Shown: piece by piece, positions 8,254 to 17,473 of the stretch | Layout of the letters: every line of letters starts with the position of its first letter | How positions within the stretch are numbered: the first letter of the stretch is position 1 | Origin: Kaistella jeonii | GTDB taxonomy: Bacteria > Bacteroidota > Bacteroidia > Flavobacteriales > Weeksellaceae | NCBI RefSeq assembly: GCF_000812865.1 | Contig: NZ_JSYL01000002.1 | Coordinates: 496,001 to 560,000 of the forward strand | Direction: 5' to 3' | Length of the DNA stretch: 64,000 nucleotides | Translations under genes and position numbers: made by a program | Notes under the pieces: generated by a model | Seen by the model: the letters and a program-made list of their open reading frames with translations, nothing else | What the model was told of the DNA's origin: nothing | Database searches by the model: none

Positions 8254-8883
8254 ATGAATTACCTAGAATCTCTGCGCAACCGCTATTCTGTGAAAAAATT
8301 TGATAAAAATAAAGTTGTTTCCAGTGAATTGATCACTAATATTTTAGAAGCTGCAAAACTTTCCGCAAGTTCGTTGGGACTTCAACCATACGAGATCATT
8401 ATTGCAGAAAGTAGTGAAATGAAGGAGAAATTAATACCCGCTTTTTATAATCCGTCTCAAATTTCTACGTGTTCCCATCTGATCGTTATTACATCTAAAA
8501 ACAATATTAGTCCGGATTATATTGGCGAATACTTCACGCAGATCTCTACTACGAGAGAAATTCCTTTAGAAACCCTCGATCCATTTCGGGAAAGCATCAG
8601 CAAGCACATCCAAAAATTAAGTAGTGATGAAGTCATGACCTGGGCCGATAAACAAAGCTACATTGTTCTGGGAAATCTCATGTTTGCTGCCGCTTTAGAA
8701 AATGTAGATACTTGTCCGATGGAAGGATTTAAACAGGAAATTATTGATGGAATTTTGGGGCTGGATTCGCAGATTGAAAAAGTCGCCGTGACTTTAGCAC
8801 TCGGTTATCGCTCAGAAGAAGATGAGTTTCAGAATTTTAAAAAAGTCCGGAAACCCAATGATAAATTGTTTAAATTTATTTAA
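8254..8883 (+). CDS. Nitroreductase-family NAD(P)H-dependent oxidoreductase
   Basis: A 209-residue flavoprotein of the nitroreductase superfamily (NfsB-like). The N-terminus has the FMN-phosphate pattern RNRYSVKKFD, followed by LEAAKLSASSLGLQPYE; later parts include YIVLGNLMFAAALENVDTCP and MEGF, typical of the NfsB group that forms FMN dimers and reduces quinones, nitroaromatics or flavins with NAD(P)H. The physiological substrate is not predictable. The start is fixed by a -7 element four bases upstream. The next small gene begins three bases after its stop. Confidence 0.9.
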   Translation: MNYLESLRNRYSVKKFDKNKVVSSELITNILEAAKLSASSLGLQPYEIIIAESSEMKEKLIPAFYNPSQISTCSHLIVITSKNNISPDYIGEYFTQISTTREIPLETLDPFRESISKHIQKLSSDEVMTWADKQSYIVLGNLMFAAALENVDTCPMEGFKQEIIDGILGLDSQIEKVAVTLALGYRSEEDEFQNFKKVRKPNDKLFKFI

Positions 8884-8886
8884 AAC

Positions 8887-9339
8887 ATGGTTACAATAAA
8901 AGAAATAAATTTAGAAAACTCAGATCATCAATCAATTGAAAATTCTTTTAGAAAATATTCAATTAGAAAAGGAAAAATGATAGAGTTTGCAAGTAATTCA
9001 GGTTATCAAAAAATTGCTGACAAATTCTTTTTTGCTAATGAAAATGATAGGTATTTTGAAGCAACAAGGATCAAGTATCCTTTTGAAAATATTTTACCAA
9101 GACTAATTTTAAAAATTGACAAAAATAATTTCCACAATATTAAAATCCGTTTCAGTATAATTTCGGGAATATATTTTCTATTTTTATATATAATTTTATT
9201 AGTTTTTTTAGGGCTTGTAATTTTTAAAAACAATTTTAACGGAGATATTTCAATTATTTTAATATTAATTTTAATTCAATTTATAACAACCGTAATTGAA
9301 TATAAATTATCATTGAAAATTATAAAAAGAATAATATAA
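8887..9339 (+). CDS. Hypothetical membrane protein
   Basis: A 150-residue protein with no recognised family. The N-terminal 90 residues are polar and charged; two hydrophobic segments (about residues 93-113 and 121-141) are probable membrane helices, giving a cytoplasmic head on a hairpin membrane anchor. It begins three bases after the nitroreductase stop and may be co-transcribed with it. Base composition is visibly more AT-rich than its neighbours (many AAA, ATT and AAT codons), which could mean recent acquisition or weak selection. A standalone gene is likely real, but function is unknown. Confidence 0.6.
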   Translation: MVTIKEINLENSDHQSIENSFRKYSIRKGKMIEFASNSGYQKIADKFFFANENDRYFEATRIKYPFENILPRLILKIDKNNFHNIKIRFSIISGIYFLFLYIILLVFLGLVIFKNNFNGDISIILILILIQFITTVIEYKLSLKIIKRII

Positions 9340-9381
9340 CTTAAAACTCAGCAATAAAAAACTTCAAATACCAACTTATTA

Positions 9382-10953
9382 ATGATAAAAGCAGACGTAC
9401 TCGTTATCGGATCAGGAATCTCCGGACTTTCTTACGCCATCAAAATTTCTGAAAGAATGCCCGAAGCGAAAATCATCATCGTCACCAAAGCCGATGAAGA
9501 TGAAAGCAATACCAAATATGCTCAAGGCGGATTAGCCGTCGTAACAGACTTCGACAAAGATGGTTTTCAAAAACATATCGACGATACGATGAGAGCCGGC
9601 GACGGTGAAAATAATCTGGAAGTCGTGAAAATGGTCATCGAAGAAGGTCCCGAAAGATTCAGAGAACTCGTTGAATGGGGAACCAATTTCGATCAGAAAG
9701 ATGGTCATCTCATGCTTGGAAGAGAAGGCGGACACACGGAAAACCGAATTGTTCACCACAAAGATATTACCGGAAAAGAGATTGAGCGCGCTTTATTGGC
9801 CACTATTAATAAATCTCCGAATATAGAAATGATGGCGCATCATTACGTCATCGATTTGATCACGCAACATCATGTTCCGGGAAAAATTTTCGATTTTGAT
9901 AAAATCGACTGTTATGGTGCTTATATTTTGGACGAAAAAAATAAAAGCATCAAAAAAATTACAGCGAAAATAACTTTAGTAGCTACAGGAGGAGCTGGGC
10001 ATGTTTATAAAAACACGACCAATCCGATCATTGCAACAGGCGACGGAATTGCTTTCGTACACCGAGCACGTGGTAAAATTTCAAACATGCAGTATTATCA
10101 GTTTCATCCGACCGCTTTATATTCTAAATTGGACGGAATGCTGTTTTTGATTTCCGAAGCAGTTCGTGGTGATGGTGCCAAACTAAGAACCAAAGACGGT
10201 AAAAAATTCATGCACAAGTATGATGAGCGCGAAGAATTAGCATCCCGAGATATTGTCGCAAGAGCGATTGACAGCGAATTAAAGATTTCCGGCGACGAAT
10301 ATGTTGGACTCGATTGTCGCGATATGGACCACGAAAAATTTGTCGAACACTTTCCAAATATTTATCAAAAATGCCTGGATGAAGGAATTGATCCTTTCAA
10401 ACAACTCATTCCGGTAGTTCCGGCTTGTCACTATTTAATGGGCGGAATCGACATTGACCGAGACGGACAAAGTTCCATCAAAAACTTATTCGCGGTCGGA
10501 GAATGCACCAATTCCGGATTGCACGGTGCTAATCGACTGGCATCCAACTCTCTATTGGAAGGAATGGTTTTCGGTCATAATGCAGCTTTGAAAACCGTCG
10601 AACTTTTAGAAATTAATGATTTCAATTTTGATGACTTAAAAGCAATTCCCGAATGGAACGAAGAAGGCATGAAAATGATGGATGAAATGGTCATGGTTTC
10701 TTATCTTCGCCGACAATTGCAGGAAATGATGAGCGATTTGGTAAGTATTGTTCGAAGCAATGACCGATTAGCATTGGCAAAGAAAAAACAGCAGGAAATT
10801 TTCGAAGCAGTGAATGAACTGTATAGTTATTCCATTTTGTCGCCGAAACTTTCGGAACTCAGAAACTTGACCAATATTTCCTATCTGATCATCAAACATT
10901 CCTTATTAATGAAGGAGAATAAAGGTGCATTCTTTAATAAAGATCTGGTATAA
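9382..10953 (+). CDS. nadB: L-aspartate oxidase
   Basis: A 523-residue FAD enzyme that oxidises L-aspartate to iminoaspartate, the first step of de novo NAD synthesis. The FAD-binding GxGxxG (VIGSGISGLSYA) is at residues 8-19; further conserved parts are KYAQGGLAVV, GREGGHTENRIVHHKD, LVATGGAGHVYKNTTNP and CHYLMGGIDID, followed by the FAD-site segment GLHGANRLASNSLLEG. Length matches NadB. nadC lies downstream with a sulfurtransferase between; nadA is not in the window. Some related fumarate reductase flavoproteins look similar, but the loop order and nadC linkage support NadB. Confidence 0.95.
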   Translation: MIKADVLVIGSGISGLSYAIKISERMPEAKIIIVTKADEDESNTKYAQGGLAVVTDFDKDGFQKHIDDTMRAGDGENNLEVVKMVIEEGPERFRELVEWGTNFDQKDGHLMLGREGGHTENRIVHHKDITGKEIERALLATINKSPNIEMMAHHYVIDLITQHHVPGKIFDFDKIDCYGAYILDEKNKSIKKITAKITLVATGGAGHVYKNTTNPIIATGDGIAFVHRARGKISNMQYYQFHPTALYSKLDGMLFLISEAVRGDGAKLRTKDGKKFMHKYDEREELASRDIVARAIDSELKISGDEYVGLDCRDMDHEKFVEHFPNIYQKCLDEGIDPFKQLIPVVPACHYLMGGIDIDRDGQSSIKNLFAVGECTNSGLHGANRLASNSLLEGMVFGHNAALKTVELLEINDFNFDDLKAIPEWNEEGMKMMDEMVMVSYLRRQLQEMMSDLVSIVRSNDRLALAKKKQQEIFEAVNELYSYSILSPKLSELRNLTNISYLIIKHSLLMKENKGAFFNKDLV

Positions 10954-10973
10954 TTTTAAAATTTAATTTTATG

Positions 10974-11069
10974 GGGCAGCATTTTCCGCCCTCCGTTCCC
11001 GCTTTTTTTATTACTGTCTTCGACTTCGCTCAGCCATTAATAAAAAAGAGCTCCACTCAGGTCGGGCTG
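10974..11069 (+). repeat. Dispersed REP-like intergenic element (copy A)
   Basis: It starts GGGCAGCATTTTCCG, continues CCGTTCCCGC plus a T-run, and ends GAGCTCCACTC and GGTCGGGCTG. The same succession of blocks, in the opposite orientation, fills 26165-26252, and a degenerate copy is at 5738-5817. The 268-base spacer (10954-11221) has no gene otherwise. Confidence 0.7.
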
Positions 11070-11221
11070 TGAAAGTTGGCATAAAAACAAAACTTCGATT
11101 AGAAAGATCGTCTGTTTAAAAGATTTATATGAAAGATTATTGTCAATAGAAACGACGTTTTTAGCTGAAAAAAAGACCGAAAAGGCGTTTCTTAGAACTT
11201 TATAAACTTAAAAATAGAAAA

Positions 11222-12064
11222 ATGAAACTTCCTCCAATAATTTCCGCTAAAGAATTTCAGAATTTAAATAGAGAAGACCTCGTCATTGTTGATGCCGGAA
11301 GTGGCGATTCAGCGTACGAGAATTATTTGAAAGAACATCTTGAAGGTGCTTTATATGTAGATCTGAATAAAGATCTAGCCGAAATTCCACAGCATGCAAA
11401 AAACGGAGGAAGACATCCTTTACCAAGTTTGGAGAAATTTGCTGAAGTGTTATATCGATTAGGAATTGATGAGAATTCTCATGTCATTGTTTATGATGAT
11501 AAAAATGCTTCCAACGCTGCTGCAAGATTTTGGTGGATGTTGCGATCTGCCGGAATAGAAAAAATTCAGGTTTTAAATGGTGGTTTGCAAATGGCAAAAG
11601 AAAAAGGATTATCCACCAATTCAGAAATCATTGAAGCTAAAAAAGTAGAGAAAATTTCTTTAAAAAAGTGGAAACTACCAAAAGTAGATCTCGATTTCAT
11701 CGAAAAAAATTCTGAAAATGCCGAATTTCTAGTGATTGATGTTCGGGAAAAAGACCGTTATGATGGAAAGTCTGAACCTATTGACGAAATTGCGGGACAT
11801 ATTCCCGGCGCCATTAATGTTACTTTCAAAGAAAACCTCAACGAAGACGGAACCTTTAAAAATCCTGAAATGCTACGCGAAAAATATGTGAAGCTATTAA
11901 AAAATATTCCTTCAGAAAAAATAGCAATTCATTGTGGATCAGGCGTCACAGCTTGCCACACTTTACTGGCTTTAGATTACGCAGGATTTGAAATCCCAAA
12001 TCTTTATGTTGGTTCTTGGAGTGAATGGTCCAGAAATGATAAAGAAATTGCAACAAATATTTAA
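11222..12064 (+). CDS. sseA: Sulfurtransferase (3-mercaptopyruvate type)
   Basis: A 280-residue two-domain rhodanese. The N-terminal inactive rhodanese domain covers about residues 8-125; the C-terminal catalytic one (about 150-277) has the active Cys238 in HCGSGVTACH. CGSGVTA is the loop of 3-mercaptopyruvate sulfurtransferase (as in E. coli SseA) rather than CRKGVTA-type thiosulfate sulfurtransferases. It would move sulfur from mercaptopyruvate to an acceptor. It sits between nadB and nadC; a link to sulfur supply for the Fe-S enzyme NadA, absent here, is speculation. Spacing to nadC is 57 bases. Confidence 0.88.
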   Translation: MKLPPIISAKEFQNLNREDLVIVDAGSGDSAYENYLKEHLEGALYVDLNKDLAEIPQHAKNGGRHPLPSLEKFAEVLYRLGIDENSHVIVYDDKNASNAAARFWWMLRSAGIEKIQVLNGGLQMAKEKGLSTNSEIIEAKKVEKISLKKWKLPKVDLDFIEKNSENAEFLVIDVREKDRYDGKSEPIDEIAGHIPGAINVTFKENLNEDGTFKNPEMLREKYVKLLKNIPSEKIAIHCGSGVTACHTLLALDYAGFEIPNLYVGSWSEWSRNDKEIATNI

Positions 12065-12121
12065 ATAAAATTTAAACCGTCAGGTTATAAAAACTCCTGA
12101 AGATCTACAAAAATATAAGAA

Positions 12122-12991
12122 ATGAAAAAACCTGCATACGTCACAAAAGAGGCGTTGAAAACTTTTATCACCAATGCTTTAGAGGAAGATATTCACGATG
12201 GTGACCACTCTACTTTGGCGACTATTCCGAAAGATTTACAGCAAAAAGCTAAACTTCTGGTTAAAGAAGACTGTATTCTCGCCGGAGTTGAACTGGCAGA
12301 AATTATTTTTAAACAGTTCGACAAAAATCTGGTAGTAGAACGTTTGTTAAAAGATGGTGACACGGCAAAAGTAGGCGACATTGCTTTTTATGTTACTGGA
12401 AGTGCGCGTTCGATTCTTTCCACAGAACGATTTGTTTTAAACTGCATGCAAAGAATGAGCGGCATTGCAACTTTGACTCATGATTGGGATTCAAGATTAT
12501 TGGGTACCAAAACTAAACTTTTAGACACCAGAAAAACGACTCCAAATTTCAGGATGTGTGAAAAATGGGCAGTTGTAATTGGTGGCGGGACCAATCACCG
12601 ATACGGATTATATGATATGATAATGCTCAAAGACAATCATATCGATTACAACGGGAGCATCACAAACGCCGTAAAAATGGCAAAAGATTACGTAAAAAAA
12701 ACTAAAAAGAAATTGAAAATTGAAGTAGAAACCCGAGATCTTGCTGAAGTTGTAGAAGCAATAAAATCTGGTGCGGATCGAATTATGCTCGATAATATGG
12801 ATACTCAGACCATGAAAAAAGCAGTTCATCTCATCAATGGTAAATGCGAAAGTGAAGCTTCGGGCGGAATTACGAGAGATCAGTTAAAAGATATTGCGAA
12901 TACAGGTGTAGATTTTATTTCAGCAGGGGCCTTAACGCACTCTGCAGCCAATATTGATCTAAGTTTGAAGGCTGTGAATGATTTACAGTAA
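12122..12991 (+). CDS. nadC: Nicotinate-nucleotide pyrophosphorylase (carboxylating)
   Basis: A 289-residue quinolinate phosphoribosyltransferase: quinolinate plus PRPP gives nicotinate mononucleotide, the third step of de novo NAD synthesis. Recognisable blocks are the N-terminal EEDIHDGDHST, SARSILSTERFVLNCMQRMSGIAT, the substrate-binding DTRKTTPNFRMCEKWAV with GGGTNHRYGLYD, LKDNHI, and the C-terminal barrel strands IMLDNMD and EASGGI. Length is typical. It lies with nadB, supporting a NAD synthesis cluster. Confidence 0.97.
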   Translation: MKKPAYVTKEALKTFITNALEEDIHDGDHSTLATIPKDLQQKAKLLVKEDCILAGVELAEIIFKQFDKNLVVERLLKDGDTAKVGDIAFYVTGSARSILSTERFVLNCMQRMSGIATLTHDWDSRLLGTKTKLLDTRKTTPNFRMCEKWAVVIGGGTNHRYGLYDMIMLKDNHIDYNGSITNAVKMAKDYVKKTKKKLKIEVETRDLAEVVEAIKSGADRIMLDNMDTQTMKKAVHLINGKCESEASGGITRDQLKDIANTGVDFISAGALTHSAANIDLSLKAVNDLQ

Positions 12992-13152
12992 AAACACCTA
13001 AGTAAGGTTAATTTTATATATAACACATTTAACATAAATTTATTCAGTGCATAAAAAATGGTCTAATGGACTTTTAGTCAGCTGATTAATTAATTTTTTA
13101 ACAAAACTTTAAAATTTAACAATTTATTAATAAATGTTCCGAATTTTTTGAA

Positions 13153-13160
13153 TATTTTTG
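13153..13160 (+). promoter_or_regulatory. -7 promoter element of the TonB receptor gene
   Basis: TATTTTTG lies 37 bases before ATG 13198, giving a short leader. No clear -33 TTG partner was found at the usual distance. Confidence 0.45.
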
Positions 13161-13197
13161 CACCAATTAATTAGAATTAAACCTAAGTTTAAAATTT

Positions 13198-15849
13198 ATG
13201 AAAAGTAATTTGTTAAAAAAGTCGATGTTAACTGTGGTTATCACACTTTCTACAGCAAGTGTATATTACGCACAGTCTGTGAAAGATACCATAAGCAGAG
13301 AAGCTGATATCGAGCAAGTTGTACTTACGGGTGTTGCTGATATTGCAAAGGACCGCAAAACTCCGGTAGCTGTTTCTACTATTAAAGAAGCACAAATCGT
13401 AGAGAAATTGGGTAACCAAGAGTTCCCAGAGATTCTAAACACCACTCCATCAGTTTATGCAACGAAAGGAGGTGGAGGTTTCGGAGATTCAAAATTGAAT
13501 ATTCGAGGTTTTGATCAAAAAAATATCGCCGTAATGGTAAATGGTGTTCCTGTGAATGACATGGAAACCGGAGCTGTTTACTGGTCTAACTGGGCTGGTT
13601 TATCTGATGTAACTTCTGCAATGCAGGTACAGAGAGGATTAGGTTCTTCTAAATTAGCAATTGCTTCTGTTGGAGGTACCGTAAATATCTTAACAAGAGC
13701 AGCAGACAAAAAAGAAGGTGGAACCGTTTCAGTAGGAATGGGAAACAATGGTTATTTGAAAACACTTGCCGCTTACAATAGTGGGAAAATGGCAAATGGT
13801 CTTTCTACTTCATTCTTATTAAGCAGAACTGCAGGTTCTACTTATGCAGACGGAACTAAATTTGAAGGCTATAACTATTACTGGGCTTTAGGATACAAAA
13901 AGGGTAATCACGATTTTCAGTTTACTATTACTGGTGCACCACAAACTCACAACCAAAGATTTTCTTACGTAACACTTCAAAATTATATCAAATACGGATC
14001 TGACGGTGAACCAAACATCAGATACAATCCAGATTGGGGTAATTTGAAAGGGGAAGAATATTCTATGAGAGTAAATTATTACCACAAACCGGTTTTATCT
14101 TTGAACTGGGACTGGAATATTTCTCCAAACTCTAAATTAAACACGGTAGCTTATGCTTCTTTTGGTAGAGGTGCAGGAACTGCTCCTGTTGGAAAATCTA
14201 ACGGAAAAGATCTTACAAATTTCGTTACACCACAAGGAATTCTAGATATTGACGGTATTGTCGCAAGCAACGCAGCATCTACTCCAGACAAAGGGATCTT
14301 AATTAGAAATGCTTCTATTAACTCTCACAACTGGTATGGTGTTATCTCCAGCTTTAATCATAAAATAAATCAAAACATTAACTTCACAGTTGGTTTTGAT
14401 GGAAGATATTACTACGGATATCATTATCAAATTGCAACAGATCTTTTAGGAGGTTCTGCATACAGAGATCAAGGTAATAAAAACCTTTGGGTTCCAAATG
14501 CACAAAATGTTTTGGTACCAGGTTACAATTACGTATCAAACGCTTTTGCTCCTAAACCAGACTGGAATCCTTTCGGAGGAAAAATTAATAATATTAGCGA
14601 CCGAATTGGTTTCAACAACGATGGTGAAGCTCTTTGGTATGGTGGTTTCGGACAATTAGAATATTCTAATGACAAACTATCTGCCTTCTTACAAGGTGCA
14701 GTTTCTCAACAGGGCTTCCAAAGAATTGATAATTTCTTAGTTGATGGAAGATCATTACTAAATGGTCTTGTCGCAGGTTATGCAACTTCTGCAACAAACC
14801 CAGCGTTAATTCAAGCTACAGCAGCGAATCCTGCTCTAAATACAAAAACAGGCTTCAAAAATATTTTAGGATATAATGTTAAAGCAGGTTTAAATTATAA
14901 TATCGATGAACATCACAATGTTTTTGGAAATATTGGTTATTATTCTAAACAGCCTTTCCTAAACGCAGTTTATCCAAACAATAAAAATTACCTGAACCCA
15001 AATCTTACCAATGAAAAAATATTTGGTGTAGAATTAGGATATGGTTTCCGTTCTGCAGTCTTTAATGGTAACCTTAATGTGTACAGAACTTCTTGGGCAG
15101 ATCGATTGTTAAGAAAATCTAACGGTAATATTACTTTACCAGACACTTCTGTTTATTTAAATACTTATGCAAACATTAGTGGAATTACCGAAATTCACCA
15201 AGGTGTAGAATTTGACGGAAATGCTAGATTAACAAAATATTTATCATTAACAGCAATGGCATCAATCGGAGATTGGTACTATAAAGGACAAGCAACCGGA
15301 GATGTATTCGACGAAACAAACGTACCAGTTCCAGGACAATCTTCTCAAACTTTATATTTAGATAAAGTAAAAGTGGGTAGTGCAGCACAAAGTACTTATG
15401 CAGCTGGTTTCATTTTAGAGCCGGTAAAAGATCTTAAACTTGATGCTTCTTACAGATATGTTGACCGGTTATATGCAAATTTAAATGTTACCAGTTTTAG
15501 CACTACAGCTGCACAAGATGCAGGAGCTTTGAAATTACCTTCATTCGGATTGTTTGATCTGGGAGCTTCTTACAAATATTACATCAACGCGAAACAGTCT
15601 TTCACAATCAGAGGAAATGTTTACAACGTATTTGATAAAGTGTATATCTCAGAATCAAATACCAATATTTTTTCAGGTTTGTCCAAAGATCAATATGCAG
15701 CTTTGAATCCAGCATTTACAGGGACTACTTTAACAACTAATTATAATAATTACGTTGCAGCAGGAACTTACAATGGAGTAAGCCAGCAAAATCAAGCTTA
15801 TTTCGGATTCGGAAGAACTTGGTCAGCGAGTTTAGCTTTCAACTTCTAA
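13198..15849 (+). CDS. TonB-dependent receptor
   Basis: An 883-residue outer-membrane active transporter. It has a signal peptide (cleavage likely after YYAQ, about residue 26), a short segment IEQVVLTGVADIA that fits a TonB box region, a plug domain (about 45-160: TTPSVYATKGGGG, LNIRGFDQKN, VMVNGVPVNDMETGAVYW, GGTVNILT) and a 22-strand barrel ending in SASLAFNF with a C-terminal Phe. It lacks the SusC-type N-terminal domain and no SusD is next to it, so it is not a SusCD pair; iron or other metal complexes are the default guess. It stands alone between nadC and a strong terminator. Confidence 0.93.
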   Translation: MKSNLLKKSMLTVVITLSTASVYYAQSVKDTISREADIEQVVLTGVADIAKDRKTPVAVSTIKEAQIVEKLGNQEFPEILNTTPSVYATKGGGGFGDSKLNIRGFDQKNIAVMVNGVPVNDMETGAVYWSNWAGLSDVTSAMQVQRGLGSSKLAIASVGGTVNILTRAADKKEGGTVSVGMGNNGYLKTLAAYNSGKMANGLSTSFLLSRTAGSTYADGTKFEGYNYYWALGYKKGNHDFQFTITGAPQTHNQRFSYVTLQNYIKYGSDGEPNIRYNPDWGNLKGEEYSMRVNYYHKPVLSLNWDWNISPNSKLNTVAYASFGRGAGTAPVGKSNGKDLTNFVTPQGILDIDGIVASNAASTPDKGILIRNASINSHNWYGVISSFNHKINQNINFTVGFDGRYYYGYHYQIATDLLGGSAYRDQGNKNLWVPNAQNVLVPGYNYVSNAFAPKPDWNPFGGKINNISDRIGFNNDGEALWYGGFGQLEYSNDKLSAFLQGAVSQQGFQRIDNFLVDGRSLLNGLVAGYATSATNPALIQATAANPALNTKTGFKNILGYNVKAGLNYNIDEHHNVFGNIGYYSKQPFLNAVYPNNKNYLNPNLTNEKIFGVELGYGFRSAVFNGNLNVYRTSWADRLLRKSNGNITLPDTSVYLNTYANISGITEIHQGVEFDGNARLTKYLSLTAMASIGDWYYKGQATGDVFDETNVPVPGQSSQTLYLDKVKVGSAAQSTYAAGFILEPVKDLKLDASYRYVDRLYANLNVTSFSTTAAQDAGALKLPSFGLFDLGASYKYYINAKQSFTIRGNVYNVFDKVYISESNTNIFSGLSKDQYAALNPAFTGTTLTTNYNNYVAAGTYNGVSQQNQAYFGFGRTWSASLAFNF

Positions 15850-15872
15850 TCACTTAGATTTTATAATATCTA

Positions 15873-15900
15873 AATCCCGGCTTTTCGCCGGGATTTTTTT
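15873..15900 (+). terminator. Strong Rho-independent terminator after the TonB receptor
   Basis: A perfect 9-bp stem (AATCCCGGC / GCCGGGATT) with a TTTTC loop is followed by seven T. TATCTTTG at 15901-15908, directly after it, is the probable -7 element of the next gene. Confidence 0.95.
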
Positions 15901-15931
15901 TATCTTTGCCGTTAACATTAAAAAAAATAAA

Positions 15932-16372
15932 ATGGATTTTTACAACATTTTTCTTCAGGCACACAAAGGATTTGGTTACTTGGTTTTATTACTCGTAGCA
16001 GTATTCCTAATTTCTTTACTCGTTTGTATGTTTGGGTACTCCGGAAAAATTTCTAAATTATTGAAAAAGTCTACTTTAATTACCATGATTATGTTTCATA
16101 TTCAGGCATTGGTAGGAATTGCCTTACTATTTATCTTTTCACCCGGTTTTAAACAGGCTTTAGACGGCGGAACATTAATGAGTGACTCTGCAACCAGACA
16201 CACCTTTGTAGAGCATCCTTTTTCAATGGTTGTTGGAGCGGTTTTAATGACCATCATCAATAAAAAATTAAAAACAAACGATAAACTCAATTTCGGAATC
16301 GTAATTATGGGCGTTGTTGCAGTTATATTATTTGCGTACGCTTTCCCTTGGATGAGAGTTTTCGGATCGTAA
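15932..16372 (+). CDS. Four-helix membrane protein (cytochrome b-like)
   Basis: A 146-residue protein with four hydrophobic segments (about residues 15-37, 47-68, 92-108, 117-137). His residues sit at the edge of or within helices (H10 in QAHKGFGY, H52 in MFHIQAL, H83/H88 between helices 2 and 3), the arrangement expected for a small b-type cytochrome, and close relatives in Bacteroidota are often labelled cytochrome B; haem binding is not shown. Transcription probably starts just after the terminator at 15873-15900, where TATCTTTG occurs. asd follows after 33 bases. Confidence 0.65.
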   Translation: MDFYNIFLQAHKGFGYLVLLLVAVFLISLLVCMFGYSGKISKLLKKSTLITMIMFHIQALVGIALLFIFSPGFKQALDGGTLMSDSATRHTFVEHPFSMVVGAVLMTIINKKLKTNDKLNFGIVIMGVVAVILFAYAFPWMRVFGS

Positions 16373-16405
16373 TTAAGCAGTCATTCTAATTTTTATCTTA
16401 AATAA

Positions 16406-17398
16406 ATGAAAGTAGCACTTATTGGCGCAACCGGAATGGTGGGTCAAGTAATGTTAAAAGTTTTAGAGGAAAGAAATTTTCCACTTACTGAATTAATTCC
16501 TGTAGCCTCCGAGAAATCGGTTGGTAAGGTTATTATTTTTAAAGGAAAGGAATGCAAAGTCGTATCCATGCAAACCGCGATTGATATGAAACCGGAGATC
16601 GCGCTTTTTTCTGCAGGTGGAACAACTTCTCTGGAATTTGCACCGCAATTTGCCGCCGCAGGAACTACGGTGATCGACAATTCTTCCGCATGGAGAATGG
16701 AAGCTGATAAAAAGTTGATCGTTCCTGAAATCAACGCTACAGAACTTACCAAAGAAGATAAGATCATCGCAAATCCAAACTGTTCGACGATTCAGCTGGT
16801 AATGGTTTTGCATCCTTTAAATCTGAAATACAACTTGAAACGAGTTATTGTTTCCACGTATCAATCTGTTACGGGGACAGGGAAAAATGCAGTTGATCAG
16901 CTCAATGCTGAGATCGAAGGCACTAATGATGTCGCAAAAGTTTATCCTTATGAAATTTTCAAAAATGCATTGCCGCAATGTGATGTTTTTTCAGACGATG
17001 ATTACACGAAGGAGGAAATAAAATTAATGACCGAACCGAAGAAAATTTTGGGCGATCACACCTTTAACATTACCGCGACAGCAGTTCGTGTTCCCGTTCA
17101 AGGTGGTCATTCCGAAAGCGTAAATATCGAATTCGAAAATGATTTTGATTTGGATGAGGTTCGAAATATTCTTTCAAATACGCCTGGAGTCACTGTTTTA
17201 GATGACGTAAAAAATAACATTTATCCCATGCCACTTTATGCAGAAGGAAAAGATGAGGTTTTTGTCGGTAGAATCCGGAAAGATTTCTCCCAACCCAAAA
17301 CGTTGAATATGTGGATCGTCGCAGATAATCTCCGAAAAGGTGCCGCAACAAACGCTGTGCAGATCGCAGAATATCTGCTCGAAAACAAATTAGTCTAA
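16406..17398 (+). CDS. asd: Aspartate-semialdehyde dehydrogenase
   Basis: A 330-residue NADPH enzyme that reduces aspartyl phosphate to aspartate semialdehyde on the way to lysine/diaminopimelate, threonine and methionine. Residues 7-13 form the nucleotide loop GATGMVG; the catalytic Cys is C126 in NPNCSTIQ; the Gln and His of the active site appear in YQSVTGTGK and VPVQGGHSESVN. Length matches the bacterial Asd family. It is followed directly by a strong terminator. Confidence 0.96.
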   Translation: MKVALIGATGMVGQVMLKVLEERNFPLTELIPVASEKSVGKVIIFKGKECKVVSMQTAIDMKPEIALFSAGGTTSLEFAPQFAAAGTTVIDNSSAWRMEADKKLIVPEINATELTKEDKIIANPNCSTIQLVMVLHPLNLKYNLKRVIVSTYQSVTGTGKNAVDQLNAEIEGTNDVAKVYPYEIFKNALPQCDVFSDDDYTKEEIKLMTEPKKILGDHTFNITATAVRVPVQGGHSESVNIEFENDFDLDEVRNILSNTPGVTVLDDVKNNIYPMPLYAEGKDEVFVGRIRKDFSQPKTLNMWIVADNLRKGAATNAVQIAEYLLENKLV

Positions 17399-17400
17399 AG

Positions 17401-17430
17401 AAAATGCTCACCAGAAAGTGAGCATTTTTA
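17401..17430 (+). terminator. Rho-independent terminator after asd
   Basis: An 11-bp perfect stem (AAAATGCTCAC / GTGAGCATTTT) with a 6-nt loop starts three bases after the asd stop. Confidence 0.9.
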
Positions 17431-17473
17431 ATTAGATGATTGAAACAATTTTAATTAATACAATATAACTGTA

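Noticed and set aside
10974..11069. A CRISPR or tRNA-like origin for the structured intergenic sequence
   Set aside because: No regular repeat-spacer pattern and no tRNA cloverleaf; the match with 26165-26252 shows a dispersed element instead.
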